From a virus: a DNA stretch of 24,588 nt. The stretch covers positions 1 through 24,588 of IMG/VR virus record IMGVR_UViG_3300002040_000429; one strand, given 5' to 3'. A program made the position numbers and the translations under genes. Of this stretch, positions 1 to 9,314 are shown in pieces; positions within the stretch are counted from its first letter, which is position 1; each line of letters starts with the position of its first letter. Under the pieces are notes generated by a model. It ran no database searches and was not told the origin of the DNA. It was given only the letters and a program-made list of their open reading frames with translations.

Positions 1-75
1 CCAATTAGTTTTGGAAAATATCCATAAAAAGATTATGTTGATGCTATTGTAGATGCTGCAAAACAATATCAAGAT

Positions 76-402
76 ATGTTTACTCCTTTAAAAGCTATAA
101 AAATAAGAGTCAGTAATATATTTAATATTCAAAAATATCCTAAAGGTGGTGCTTATTTTGTTTGGCACTCTGAACGACAAAAAGATTCAGGAAAAACTAA
201 TGCAAGAGTTTTAGCATTTATGACATACTTAAATACAATAGAAGAAGGTGGACAGACAGAGTTTGCTATGCAACAAACAGCTTTTAAACCAATAAAAGGT
301 AGAACATTAATATGGCCTTCAGAATGGTCACATTTACATAGAGGTGTTCCAGCACCTAATGAAGAAAAGTATATAGCAACAGGATGGTTCGAATTAGCAT
401 GA
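76..402 (+). CDS. 2-oxoglutarate/Fe(II)-dependent oxygenase, C-terminal part (frame interrupted upstream)
   Basis: This is the catalytic core of a 2-oxoglutarate/Fe(II) dioxygenase of the prolyl-hydroxylase-like type found in marine phages. Such enzymes hydroxylate a protein or nucleic-acid side chain while decarboxylating 2-oxoglutarate; the substrate here is unknown. The visible iron ligands are H31 and E33 in WHSE and H88 in HLHRG. The late motif KYIATGW carries K98, where many relatives have the 2-oxoglutarate-binding Arg or Lys. The ATG at 76 has no convincing ribosome-binding site. Homology-like sequence (KDYVDAIVDAAKQYQ) continues upstream in the same frame to codon 28, directly after a TAA at 25-27. 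The gene therefore probably began before the window and is broken by a nonsense codon, an indel, or a sequencing error in the A-run at 29-33. Its end overlaps the next start by four bases (ATGA). Confidence 0.72.
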   Translation: MFTPLKAIKIRVSNIFNIQKYPKGGAYFVWHSERQKDSGKTNARVLAFMTYLNTIEEGGQTEFAMQQTAFKPIKGRTLIWPSEWSHLHRGVPAPNEEKYIATGWFELA

Positions 403-854
403 ATAAAATAACAGCTTTTATAATATTTGCATGGATAGTTGCTATAGTTACTGCTGCTTATCCTACTTTTGTAAAAGCAAGAGTTATCTGTGGAGAACGA
501 GAAGCTATCTTAACAAGTTTAGAAAGTTCTTTTGAAGAAAAGATAACAGAACAAGGAGTAGATGAAGGTTTATTAGTTGTTATAACTGTAAACTCAGAAG
601 GAAAATGGTCTTTTTTAATAACACCAAAAGGACAACCTAATACATTTTGTGTACCTGCAAGTGGTGATAAATGGATACAAGAAAATAATACTTCTAAAGG
701 TATTACAAATAGTGGTTCAGTATTAAGCATAATTCATGAAGATAATGGTGATTGGCAAATGTTATATTTTGATAATCGAACAGGACAAATAACAAGTGTT
801 ACTACTGGGTATGCATGGGAACGTGTTATAGATTTAAATAAATTAGATAATTAG
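399..854 (+). CDS. exported or membrane-anchored protein of unknown function
   Basis: This protein has 151 residues and I do not recognise a family. The N-terminus (MNKITAFIIFAWIVAIVTAA) is a clear hydrophobic segment after one Lys, fitting a signal peptide or a single anchor. The remainder is soluble with two cysteines (in ICGE and TFCVP), so a disulphide in the periplasm is possible. A start at 384 in the same frame is also open, but the ATG at 399 overlaps the oxygenase stop as ATGA, which is the common coupling pattern here, and puts the hydrophobic segment right at the N-terminus. The function is unknown. Its place before the putative internal virion genes suggests a late-expressed envelope protein. 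Confidence 0.65.
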   Translation: MNKITAFIIFAWIVAIVTAAYPTFVKARVICGEREAILTSLESSFEEKITEQGVDEGLLVVITVNSEGKWSFLITPKGQPNTFCVPASGDKWIQENNTSKGITNSGSVLSIIHEDNGDWQMLYFDNRTGQITSVTTGYAWERVIDLNKLDN

Positions 855-863
855 GAAATAAAT

Positions 864-2405
864 ATGGCTAGATTAACTTTAAGAAAACCTCCACCACAAA
901 AAATGCAGACAGGTGGAGTTCCTGTAGGTGGACCAACAGAAGATGATATCACTAGGACAATACAACCTATAGGACAACTAACACCTGCTGAACAAAATTT
1001 AACACAACAATTTCCTAATTTGTTAAATTTACTTAATCAACAACAACAACCTACTACTACACAAAGTCCACTACAACAAACTACAGGATTAACTGGTGGT
1101 GCAGAATCTGCTGCTAGAGCAGAGGCTCAAGATTTATTACCTCTTCCTCAAATACCAAATGTCCCTTCATTACAAACAACACCTCTTACTCCTACTGCTG
1201 ACCAAACTATTGCAGAAACAGGTTTAACTGCTCCAGAAAGACCAGATGTAGATGCAACACAAATTTCAGAAACAGGATTAACTCCCTCTGTTCCAGATAG
1301 ATTTACTGCTCCTCAAGTAACTACTGCTACAGTTACAGATACAGGACAAGCTCAAGCAGCTACACAAGCAGCTCCTACATTTCAAATAGGAGACATTCAA
1401 GAACAATTACTACCTAGCGAGTTAGCTACTGCTGCAACTGAAACATTAGACCCTCAAGCAACAGTACAATTTCAATTAGAACAAATTACTAATACTATTC
1501 AAGAAGGACAACCTTTACCTCCTTGGGCTGCACCTGCTGCTCGTAATGCAGATGCTTTTGCTTTACAAAGAGGATTAGGTTCTTCAAGTATGGCTGTTGC
1601 TGCAAGAACTCAAGCATTGTTAGAAGCTGGTGTTAAGATTGCTGCTACAGATGCAGCTTCTTATGGTAGAATACAACTACAAAATTTAAACAATAAACAA
1701 CAAACTGCTTTACAAAATGCTAATAATCTTGCTAATATGAGAACACAAAACTTAAATGCAAGAATGACTGCTGCTGTTAATAATGCTAGAAACTTTCTTA
1801 GTATTGATACACAAAATTTAAATAACCAACAAGCTTCTAATACATTATCTTACAATGCATTTACAAATAGTTTGTTTAGAAATCAAGCAGCAGAAAATGT
1901 TACAAGACAAACTAATGCTAGGTCTACTCAAGAAGTAGAAAAGTTATTTACAACTTTAGAAGCTAATACAGAAACAGCTAATGCAAATAGATTACAAGCT
2001 GTAAGACAATTTAATGCTGGACAAAAAGATGTTATGGCACAATTTAATCAAAACCAAGCATTTGCTAGAGATACTTTTAATACACAAATGTTATCTTCTA
2101 TTAGAGCTGCTAATGCTAATTGGTTTAGGTCTATTGCTACTATAGATAACAGTAATCAAATGTTAGCTAATTCTTTTGCAGCTCAATCAGTATTAGGATT
2201 ACTAGATAAAGAATATAATAACTTATGGCAAAGACGTAGAGATGATGCATTTTTTGTTTTTGAGTCAGCAGAGAGACAGTTAGATAGACAAGCACAAACT
2301 GCTGCATTAGCTCAACAAGAATCTATAGCAAGGTCAGCTCAATCTTCTAATAGGAGTAATAATATATTTGGTGCAATAGGTTCTATTGTATCAGGATTAT
2401 TTTAA
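864..2405 (+). CDS. Ala/Gln/Asn/Thr-rich putative internal virion (ejection) protein
   Basis: This 513-residue protein is very low in complexity. Residues 1-200 are rich in Gln, Pro and Thr, with stretches such as LNQQQQPTTT and repeated ETGLT. Residues about 225-470 are rich in Ala, Asn and Gln, look almost entirely helical, and contain a recurring QNLNN/QNLNA motif. The tail (IFGAIGSIVSGLF) is a short glycine-containing hydrophobic helix that could touch a membrane. Its position directly before two further unknown proteins and a very large membrane-seeking protein recalls the T7 gp14-gp15-gp16 ejection-protein group, and I assign it there by context. I cannot show homology. A tail-associated structural protein is the main alternative. 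The ribosome-binding site is TAGGAAA just upstream of the ATG. Confidence 0.6.
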   Translation: MARLTLRKPPPQKMQTGGVPVGGPTEDDITRTIQPIGQLTPAEQNLTQQFPNLLNLLNQQQQPTTTQSPLQQTTGLTGGAESAARAEAQDLLPLPQIPNVPSLQTTPLTPTADQTIAETGLTAPERPDVDATQISETGLTPSVPDRFTAPQVTTATVTDTGQAQAATQAAPTFQIGDIQEQLLPSELATAATETLDPQATVQFQLEQITNTIQEGQPLPPWAAPAARNADAFALQRGLGSSSMAVAARTQALLEAGVKIAATDAASYGRIQLQNLNNKQQTALQNANNLANMRTQNLNARMTAAVNNARNFLSIDTQNLNNQQASNTLSYNAFTNSLFRNQAAENVTRQTNARSTQEVEKLFTTLEANTETANANRLQAVRQFNAGQKDVMAQFNQNQAFARDTFNTQMLSSIRAANANWFRSIATIDNSNQMLANSFAAQSVLGLLDKEYNNLWQRRRDDAFFVFESAERQLDRQAQTAALAQQESIARSAQSSNRSNNIFGAIGSIVSGLF

Positions 2406-2426
2406 AATTATATAAAGGTTTAAGAA

Positions 2427-3287
2427 ATGTCTGAACAACAAGAAAATATCCCAGAAGTTGAAGTTAGTTTTTTAGATATAGAAACTGAGATACCATCACA
2501 AAAAATGGAGGAGGATAATTCTATTGAAGGAATAGCTATGCAACAACAAAATGAAATGTTAATAACAGCTATTAGTAGATTTGAAGGTGGTATAGATGAG
2601 ATAGCACAATTAATTGAACAAGATATTCAAGACATAAAACAGTTTAAAGAACAAGATGATATGCTTCCTGATTTAAATAATCAAGTTAACCCTGATGAAG
2701 ATGTAGAAGAAGACCCTACTGCATTTATAGCAGGAAGTGTACCAGGAGCTAGTTTAACTGGAGATTTAAAAGACCCAGAAAAAGGAACATTAGGAAAGTA
2801 TCCTTGGGAAACTCCTCCTGAGTTACCTTCTCCTATTGATTCTTTACAATATCTTTTAGATAAACAAAGTGAACCTGAGAACAATGCTAATTTAATGAAG
2901 CTTTTATTAGCTGGTATTCCTGTAGAAGCTATAGCAAGAACAGCTACATTTATGGGATACATGGAAGGACTATGGACTCCTGATATTGCAGAAATTATTT
3001 TAACACCTTTAATGTTACATTTATTAGCAGATGGTATTGAAGCACAAGTTAATCCTAGAATATTTAACGATATTCCTGATGATGGGATTAGTCAAGAAAC
3101 TGTATTAGAACTCATGGAAGATTTTGACCCTGAATCTTTAGCAGTAATTGAACAAGATAGTCAACAAGAAAGGCAAACAATGCTTTTAGAGGAAGAAGTA
3201 GATGAAGAGGAAGAAGAATTAGCAGAACTAGAAATGGGGAGTTTCTTAGATATTGAAGAAGAAATGCCTGAAATGGAGGTAAGATAA
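2427..3287 (+). CDS. acidic virion-associated protein of unknown function
   Basis: This protein has 286 residues and is strongly acidic, ending in a long Glu run (LLEEEVDEEEEELAELE). SFLDIE occurs near both termini (about residues 14 and 271), possibly a duplicated short peptide used for binding. The centre (about 130-215) looks folded and contains PVEAIARTATFMGYMEG followed by a WTPDIAEIILTP-like helix; I recall similar segments in unknown structural proteins of marine phages. It sits between two putative internal virion genes and overlaps the next one by a single base (TAATG), so the two are probably translationally coupled. A chaperone or scaffold for ejection proteins would explain the acidity, but this is inference. 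Confidence 0.6.
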   Translation: MSEQQENIPEVEVSFLDIETEIPSQKMEEDNSIEGIAMQQQNEMLITAISRFEGGIDEIAQLIEQDIQDIKQFKEQDDMLPDLNNQVNPDEDVEEDPTAFIAGSVPGASLTGDLKDPEKGTLGKYPWETPPELPSPIDSLQYLLDKQSEPENNANLMKLLLAGIPVEAIARTATFMGYMEGLWTPDIAEIILTPLMLHLLADGIEAQVNPRIFNDIPDDGISQETVLELMEDFDPESLAVIEQDSQQERQTMLLEEEVDEEEEELAELEMGSFLDIEEEMPEMEVR

Positions 3288-4465
3288 TGGCTAGAATAGG
3301 AGGACAAGAATTAAATTTTGGAGCAGGAGTTGAAGGATTTTTAACAAAGTTTGCAGAAGGTCGTGCTAATGACCCTACAAGAAAAGCGTTAGCACAACTT
3401 AAAGCTAAACAAGCTGTAGAAGAAGCAGCTAAAATAAATATAATTAATAGAGATATTCTTCCTTACATTTCAAATGAAACAGAAAGAGAAACTATTGCAG
3501 AAAAATTACTTAGTCCAGAAGGTCCAAGCTTTAACTCAATTGATGCAGTTGCTAGAGGTTTAGTTGATGGAACTCTTACTATTGGTACTACTTCTCAAAC
3601 AAAACAACCAGGTGTTTTAGATAATAGAAAGTATACAAATTGGGCTAATACAGGTATAGTGATTGGTCAAAAAGGAACAAAACAAACTTTAGAAGAACAA
3701 AGACTTGACGCAAATATTAAAGTTAAATCTCGTATGGACCAATTAAAACAACAAGACCCAACAATAGTTGATAATCCTGCATTATATAAACAAGAAATAC
3801 AAAAATTTTATAACAACAATTTAAGCACTAGAGAAAAAGTATTATATAGAGAGTATCTATTTGGAACAGGTAAAGCTAGTGCAGAAACAGATTTACGAAT
3901 TAAAATTGCAAAAAGTTTAGGTGTTTTAGGAACAGGTTTAGAACGAGAAACTATTATTCCTTTATCAATAAAAAATAGTAAAGAATATAGAGATAGACCG
4001 ATTAGATGGTTAATACAGAATCATCCAGAAGTTAATAGTCAGTATTTTAGTATGTTGTTTGGTCTTGGTGATATGAACCCTAAAGTTATGGAACTTTATT
4101 CAAATGCTGAACAAACTGCACAAGTAGAACATCAATTACAAAAAGATAGTCTAACAGAAAATTTAGCAGACCAAATATCTGATGTAGCAGCAGCAGATAT
4201 ATCTGATGTAAAGTTAAATGAATTTTTAATAGACCAAGCTGAAGGATTAAGAGGATTAACTCCTACTGATATTATAAATTCTGAACTATTTCAACCTGCT
4301 GCTTTAGAACAAATTATTAGGTCAAGACCTCCTGGGAAAGACCCTGTAGAATATACAGAGGAAATAACACAATTAATTTCAGTAGCAGCACCAAATATTC
4401 AACCTGTTTTATTAAATGAATTTAGAGAAATATTAAGAGAACGTCTTGAAAATATAAGAAGCTAA
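3287..4465 (+). CDS. putative internal virion protein, unknown family
   Basis: This 392-residue protein is mostly helical and charged, with no transmembrane segment, signal peptide, or enzyme motif that I can see. It starts on the last base of the preceding stop codon. Its position between an acidic protein and the 1172-residue protein matches the slot of the middle ejection protein (gp15-like) in T7-type podoviruses, but at 392 residues it is far shorter than T7 gp15 (about 750). I do not recognise a domain. A structural or virion-associated role rests on context only. Confidence 0.6.
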   Translation: MARIGGQELNFGAGVEGFLTKFAEGRANDPTRKALAQLKAKQAVEEAAKINIINRDILPYISNETERETIAEKLLSPEGPSFNSIDAVARGLVDGTLTIGTTSQTKQPGVLDNRKYTNWANTGIVIGQKGTKQTLEEQRLDANIKVKSRMDQLKQQDPTIVDNPALYKQEIQKFYNNNLSTREKVLYREYLFGTGKASAETDLRIKIAKSLGVLGTGLERETIIPLSIKNSKEYRDRPIRWLIQNHPEVNSQYFSMLFGLGDMNPKVMELYSNAEQTAQVEHQLQKDSLTENLADQISDVAAADISDVKLNEFLIDQAEGLRGLTPTDIINSELFQPAALEQIIRSRPPGKDPVEYTEEITQLISVAAPNIQPVLLNEFREILRERLENIRS

Positions 4466-4479
4466 AGGAGTAATATATT

Positions 4480-7400
4480 TTGGCTGAACCATTAGATAAT
4501 CAAATGGATACATTGGGATTATTCGATAAAGAAAAGAAAGAGGATGAAACATTAAATCAACCTTTCTCTCTTGGACCTAGTGCTGTTGATATAGCAAAAG
4601 ATTATACAAGAGGAGAGGCAATAGCTTTTGCTACTAAGTTAGGTACACTAGATACATTTCGAGGTGCTAAACAACTAATAGGATTTGATAGAGTACATTC
4701 TGCAAGAGAACAACGAAAACTAAAAGCTCTTATGGAGAATGAAGAGTTTGGAGATGAAGTAAAATATGCATACTATGGTGGCATGATTTTAGACCCTGTA
4801 GCTTGGTTGCTTCCTGCTGCTAAAGTTGCTCAAGCAGGAAAGTTAGGATATAAAGTTGGTAAAACTGCATGGGGTGGAGTTAAGTCAGGAGCTGTTGCAG
4901 GATACCTTGGTTATGTAGATGAGGATACAAGTGATAGATTAATTCAATCAGCAGGAGGAGCAGTTGCAGGAGGAGTTCTTGCACCTGTCTTCGGCATAGG
5001 TGGTAAAAAAGCTGTAGACTTTATTAGAGGAAAATCATCTAAAGAGTTAATAGATAATTCTCCTAAAATAGTAGAGGATATTGCAGGACCACAACCTCAG
5101 TTAGCTTCTTCTGTTAAAAGTATTTTTTATACACCTTTTATAACTGGTAAAAGTTATTATCAAAAAGGAACAACAGCTTTAACAAGAGGAGTTTTTAATA
5201 ATCCTATAGCTTCTGCTGGAGCATTTGGTTCTTTTATTGTAGGAGAAGAAGTAGGTTCAAGTATTGCTGAAGATATAGAATTAGAACAAGGGTTAAAAAC
5301 AGGTGAGTTAGATAGTAACTATATGAGTAAGAGCATGATAGGTATGATGTCTGGTTTTGCTGCTGCTATCCCAACTTTTTTAGCAGGAAAAAAATTTCTT
5401 ACTAGAGATTCTAAAGTATCTCAAATTTTAGGTAGAGCTTTTATAGATAACTTTGAAATGGATAAAGCTTATATTCAATTAAAGAAAAATGCTAGTAATG
5501 AGACAAGAGGTTTTCAAACAGAAATAGCAGACATTGTTGTTGAAGCTAGACAACTAGCTAAAAAATCTCCTCAAGCAAATAAATTATTATATTATCTTTT
5601 AGATGGTCAATTAACTGATAGACAATTAACTAAACAAGCTAAAGAATTAGGTGAAGAAAAAGAATTACTTTTAAAAATTTCTAAAGATGCAAGAGCAAAG
5701 ATAAATGATATTGGTTCACGCATGGTAGATATAGGGATTTTAGATGAAAATACTTGGAACGCTAACTTAAATAAATATATTCATAGAACATATTTAAGAT
5801 TAGATAGAGACCCAAAAACAGGACAAAAATTAACTAATGCACAAAAGGAAGCACGAAAAATAGAAGTAGCAAGAGACCTTAATCCTTTTGGAAAAGAATT
5901 ATTAGCAAGAGGAAAAAGAGAAACTTTGTATGAAGCAGTAAATCCTTTGACTAATCCTAGAAAAGCATCAGCAGAATTTAATGAAAGAATAAAACAAGGT
6001 TATGAAGTTTTAGGAACTCCTAAAAAAACAAGTACAGGTAACTATGAAGTTACTGTTCGTAGACAACTTACTCCAGCTGAAAGAAAAAATTTAGGAGAGT
6101 TGGAAGACGGAGCTTATGCTATTGCAGAAACAGGTAAGCTTATGACCAATGATTTAGCAGTTTATAAATTTTATAATGATGTAGCTAAACAATTTGGTAT
6201 TACAAAAAAAGATTATCAAAAATTACCTAATGTTCAAAGAGTAGAATATGTACAAGTTCCTAATACAAAACTTAGAAATTCTGATATTCCTCAATGGGGA
6301 AATTTAAATGGTATGTATCTTCCTAAAAATATGTATGAAGATATTTATGTTACAAAAATAATGTATGAAAATGTTGTAAATCAACGAGGACCATTTATAC
6401 AAAATACAGCTAAATTTTATAACAAAGCAAATTCTTTTTGGAAAAGAAGTAAAACATCTTGGAATCCTGTTGTTCATTTTAATAATACTACATCAAACTT
6501 TTTTTTACTAGATGCACATGATGTTCCTGTCTCATATTTAATGAAGTATGGCAGTAAAATTTGGACAAAAAAAGGAAGACAAGCTTTATCTAATGACCCT
6601 GTACATGGTGATATTAATAGAGATGTTCTTAGATTTGGTTTATATGATGCATCTTTTGCTAGGTCTGAGCTTGGACTGCGTTCTGATAGTTGGATGAAAC
6701 CACATCTTATAGCACAGAAAAAAGCATTTTTAAAAAGTGCTAAAAAAGAAAGTATTGATACGTTTGATGTTGCTGAATACTCTAGAGCTTATGTAAATGG
6801 GTTAATGAATTTAACAACTAAAGTACCAAAATGGTTTGATAGAAGTGTAACAGATATTTATTCTAAAGAAGATGCTATGTTTAGAGTAGCACTATACGTT
6901 AATCGTTTAGATAAATTTATGCCTGATTTACAAAAAGCAGTTGATGAAGGAACACTTGTTAAAGGTTCTGATAAATATTTAAAAGAACTTAATAAAGTAA
7001 AAGAGTTAGCAGCAGCAGATGCTAGAAAATCTTTTATTGATTATGAAATTGAAGCTCCTGCAATTAGATTTTTAAGAGGCGCTCCTTTACCTTTTGTTTC
7101 ATATTCTTATCGTATAATTCCTATATTAGCAGAGATTGCTACAACTAAACCACATAAGTTTTTAAAATGGGCTGGTTTAGGATATGCATTAAATTATGCA
7201 GGAAGAGAAAAATCAAATGAGGATGCAGAGTATGAAAAGACGTTAATGTCTGAAAGAGATAAAGCTAGAATGTTTGGTATTCCTTTTATGCCTCCTACCT
7301 TTTTAAAAGTTCCTGATAGTTTTGGTAAAGCTTTTACATTAGGTCAAGATACTGACCCTATTACTGGTAGAACTATGCCTAAACGTAGTTTTTATTTTGA

Positions 7401-7998
7401 TATAACAAGAAGTATACCTGGTGGAGATGTCTTACAATCAGTTCCTGAAGGTACAAATACATTGCTTCCTTTTTTACCTGCTCCTTTTCAACCTTCTTTT
7501 GGAATGTTAGGTGAAATATTCTTACCTTTTATGTTTGGTATAGACCCTTTTACTTATAAAAAAGTTCCAGAGTTAGAAGTAACAGGTACGTTTGAAAGTT
7601 TAGGAGCTAAGTCTAAATTTGTTGCTCAACGATTAATTCCTAATAATCCTATCTTAACAACATTTGGAGATACTAGTTCATTTAGTTCATGGAGTTATCA
7701 AAAAATATATAAAGCTGTGAAAGATGTAGATAGTCCTTATGCTGAAACTCTTCCTGTTTTTCTAGCTGTTTCTCAAACACTAGGTCTTAAACTATGGCCT
7801 TTTGAACCAATTAAAAGAGGAAGAAAAATTGATGCTGAGTTTAAAAGAAAACGTGGTATTTATCAAAAACAAATACGAAGTATCTTACGAAAGAAAACTG
7901 ATGGTCGTATAACTGATGAAAATGCTACAGAACAAATTATAAAGTTAGAAAAAAAGATAGAAAAAGAATATTTAAAATATTATAAAAAACAATTTTAG
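4480..7998 (+). CDS. large internal virion / DNA-ejection protein (gp16-like by size and context), TTG start
   Basis: At 1172 residues this is the largest gene here. The start is TTG at 4480, supported by AAAGGAG at 4464-4470 nine bases upstream and by the lack of a better ATG. Gly/Ala-rich hydrophobic stretches lie at about 97-180 (YYGGMILDPVAWLL, then GGAVAGGVLAPVFGIGG), 240-265 and 285-307, and another at about 865-910 (LPFVSYSYRIIPILAEIA). This is the pattern of proteins that insert into the host envelope during DNA ejection. A segment near 659-683 (SWNPVVHFNNTTSNFFLL) resembles one I recall from large marine phage internal proteins. The C-terminus is Lys/Arg-rich. I see no clear lytic transglycosylase signature of the kind found in T7 gp16. 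It forms a tight group with the three genes before it. Confidence 0.7.
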   Translation: MAEPLDNQMDTLGLFDKEKKEDETLNQPFSLGPSAVDIAKDYTRGEAIAFATKLGTLDTFRGAKQLIGFDRVHSAREQRKLKALMENEEFGDEVKYAYYGGMILDPVAWLLPAAKVAQAGKLGYKVGKTAWGGVKSGAVAGYLGYVDEDTSDRLIQSAGGAVAGGVLAPVFGIGGKKAVDFIRGKSSKELIDNSPKIVEDIAGPQPQLASSVKSIFYTPFITGKSYYQKGTTALTRGVFNNPIASAGAFGSFIVGEEVGSSIAEDIELEQGLKTGELDSNYMSKSMIGMMSGFAAAIPTFLAGKKFLTRDSKVSQILGRAFIDNFEMDKAYIQLKKNASNETRGFQTEIADIVVEARQLAKKSPQANKLLYYLLDGQLTDRQLTKQAKELGEEKELLLKISKDARAKINDIGSRMVDIGILDENTWNANLNKYIHRTYLRLDRDPKTGQKLTNAQKEARKIEVARDLNPFGKELLARGKRETLYEAVNPLTNPRKASAEFNERIKQGYEVLGTPKKTSTGNYEVTVRRQLTPAERKNLGELEDGAYAIAETGKLMTNDLAVYKFYNDVAKQFGITKKDYQKLPNVQRVEYVQVPNTKLRNSDIPQWGNLNGMYLPKNMYEDIYVTKIMYENVVNQRGPFIQNTAKFYNKANSFWKRSKTSWNPVVHFNNTTSNFFLLDAHDVPVSYLMKYGSKIWTKKGRQALSNDPVHGDINRDVLRFGLYDASFARSELGLRSDSWMKPHLIAQKKAFLKSAKKESIDTFDVAEYSRAYVNGLMNLTTKVPKWFDRSVTDIYSKEDAMFRVALYVNRLDKFMPDLQKAVDEGTLVKGSDKYLKELNKVKELAAADARKSFIDYEIEAPAIRFLRGAPLPFVSYSYRIIPILAEIATTKPHKFLKWAGLGYALNYAGREKSNEDAEYEKTLMSERDKARMFGIPFMPPTFLKVPDSFGKAFTLGQDTDPITGRTMPKRSFYFDITRSIPGGDVLQSVPEGTNTLLPFLPAPFQPSFGMLGEIFLPFMFGIDPFTYKKVPELEVTGTFESLGAKSKFVAQRLIPNNPILTTFGDTSSFSSWSYQKIYKAVKDVDSPYAETLPVFLAVSQTLGLKLWPFEPIKRGRKIDAEFKRKRGIYQKQIRSILRKKTDGRITDENATEQIIKLEKKIEKEYLKYYKKQF

Positions 7999-8010
7999 GA
8001 GAATAAATAA

Positions 8011-8418
8011 ATGATAAAAGCAGGAAAAGTTCGTATTAGTCCAGGAAAAACTAGTGCATATAAGATGATGACAGCAGGGTTAGCACAGGTAAGAAGTTTA
8101 GATAAAACTCAATACTCAAAATTTCATTCTGCTAAAGCACCTCGTATGCCTTCTGCTTCAAGTGTTGTTCAACCAAGAGCAGGATTTGATAGGTCTAGAA
8201 CAACTGTTCCAGGTTTACAAATTGATGCTTCAGACTTTGGTTCAGTACCAACTTTTGCTACTCGAAGCTTTGAAGATTTAGGAAGAAAATTAGCAGGAAA
8301 ACAAAAGAAAGAAGAACAAACCTCACCTACTGCATTTAGTTCTACTTTTCTTTCTCCTATAAAAAACCTAGCTAGTTCTTTTAGAGAAACAATTCGTAAT
8401 CCATTTGAACGAACATGA
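8011..8418 (+). CDS. basic late protein of unknown function
   Basis: This 135-residue, Ser/Thr/Lys/Arg-rich protein has no recognisable domain, membrane segment or cysteine. It follows the large ejection protein by 12 bases with a good ribosome-binding site (TAGGAG), and its stop overlaps the next start as ATGA. It is largely disordered-looking, with a short folded-looking stretch in the middle (SFEDLGRKLAGK). A minor virion protein is possible from context, but the function is unknown. Confidence 0.6.
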   Translation: MIKAGKVRISPGKTSAYKMMTAGLAQVRSLDKTQYSKFHSAKAPRMPSASSVVQPRAGFDRSRTTVPGLQIDASDFGSVPTFATRSFEDLGRKLAGKQKKEEQTSPTAFSSTFLSPIKNLASSFRETIRNPFERT

Positions 8419-8831
8419 ATCCATCAGAACTTGCAAACTTAGTAGAAAAAGTAGGGATACCTCTGTTAACAGCAGGTGCTGCTGGTTATGCTTTATGGTG
8501 GTTAATCCGTTGGTTAACAACATCTTTTAAAAAAGATTTAACAGCAGACCATGAGCAGTCTATTAATGAGATAAGAGATTTAAAAGAAGAATTAGATGAA
8601 GAAGTTAGAGACACAAGAGAAATTTTATCTAAAGAATTACAAGCATTAAATACAATGACAGTAAGATTAGTAGATAGAATTAGAACTTTAGAATTAAATT
8701 TTATAGAGCATGATGAAACAGTTAGAGCATTGTATGGTTTGACTAGGGCTAATAGAAGAAGAACTAGGCATGAAACTGTAGAAGATTTGCATGAACAAAT
8801 TAAAGATGCAGGAAAAACTAATGGCGACTAA
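8415..8831 (+). CDS. membrane-anchored coiled-coil protein, holin or inner-spanin candidate
   Basis: This 138-residue protein has one hydrophobic segment at about 14-34 (GIPLLTAGAAGYALWWLIRW). A long heptad-like helix follows at about 40-95 (DLKEELDEEVRDTREILSKE and onward), then a basic tail. This layout, an N-terminal anchor plus coiled coil, fits an Rz-type inner spanin or a BhlA/UviB-like small holin. The position among the last late genes also fits a lysis role. A structural anchor protein is an alternative. The start overlaps the previous stop by four bases. It is only a candidate, because no family-defining motif is visible and the matching lysis partner is not adjacent. Confidence 0.6.
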   Translation: MNPSELANLVEKVGIPLLTAGAAGYALWWLIRWLTTSFKKDLTADHEQSINEIRDLKEELDEEVRDTREILSKELQALNTMTVRLVDRIRTLELNFIEHDETVRALYGLTRANRRRTRHETVEDLHEQIKDAGKTNGD

Positions 8832-9120
8832 AAAAAGAAAACCCTCTAATATGAAAGGCATCACTATTAAAGGTGGATACAAACGTCCTACTAAAAAAGG
8901 TGCTGGTATGACTGCTAAAGGTGTTGCAAAATATCGTAGACAAAATCCTGGAAGTAAGTTAAAAACAGCAGTGACTGAAAGCAAACCTCGTACAAAAGCT
9001 AGAGCAGCTAGACGTAAGAGTTATTGTGCAAGGTCAGCAGGTCAAATGAAAAAATTTCCTAAAGCTGCTAAGAATCCTAATAGCAGACTTAGACAAGCTA
9101 GAAGAAGGTGGAAGTGCTAA
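8821..9120 (+). CDS. small highly basic protein, marine-phage type (KGVAKYRRQNPGSKLKTAVT family)
   Basis: This protein has 99 residues with very high Lys/Arg content. The segment MTAKGVAKYRRQNPGSKLKT, the later RRKSYCAR and the terminal RRRWKC match a small protein I recall in many marine phage genomes (possibly the DUF6321 family, from memory). I chose the ATG at 8821 (MATKKRKPS) because it has an AGGA site ten bases upstream and starts like the next gene (MATKKRK). The upstream in-frame ATGs lie deep inside the preceding gene. It overlaps that gene by 11 bases. Nucleic-acid binding is likely from charge alone; whether it is packaged or acts in the cell is unknown. Confidence 0.75.
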   Translation: MATKKRKPSNMKGITIKGGYKRPTKKGAGMTAKGVAKYRRQNPGSKLKTAVTESKPRTKARAARRKSYCARSAGQMKKFPKAAKNPNSRLRQARRRWKC

Positions 9121-9314
9121 TGGCTACAAAGAAACGTAAAACAAAGAGTAGAGTAAATGAGGCTGGAAACTATACGAAACCTACATTACGGAAACGAATA
9201 TTTGCAAGAATTAAAGCTGGTAGCAAAGGCGGAAAGCCTGGGCAATGGTCAGCAAGAAAAGCACAGATGTTGGCGAAAGCCTACAAAAAAGCAGGAGGAG
9301 GATATAGAAGCTAA
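9120..9314 (+). CDS. small basic protein with GGKPGQWSARKAQ motif
   Basis: This 64-residue protein starts at the ATG that shares one base with the previous stop (TAATG). Residues about 34-62 (IKAGSKGGKPGQWSARKAQM then LAKAYKKAGGGY) match a short conserved module I recall from marine phages and large algal viruses (possibly DUF5872). An upstream in-frame ATG at 9108 is less likely because it lies inside the previous gene. Strong positive charge suggests nucleic-acid binding. Its codons are richer in G and C than those of the ejection genes. Confidence 0.75.
   Translation: MATKKRKTKSRVNEAGNYTKPTLRKRIFARIKAGSKGGKPGQWSARKAQMLAKAYKKAGGGYRS

Noticed and set aside
864-2405. Gln/Asn-rich protein as a prion-like or repeat adhesin
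   Set aside because: The gene order and mostly helical composition fit an internal virion protein better, and no surface or tail-fibre motif is visible.
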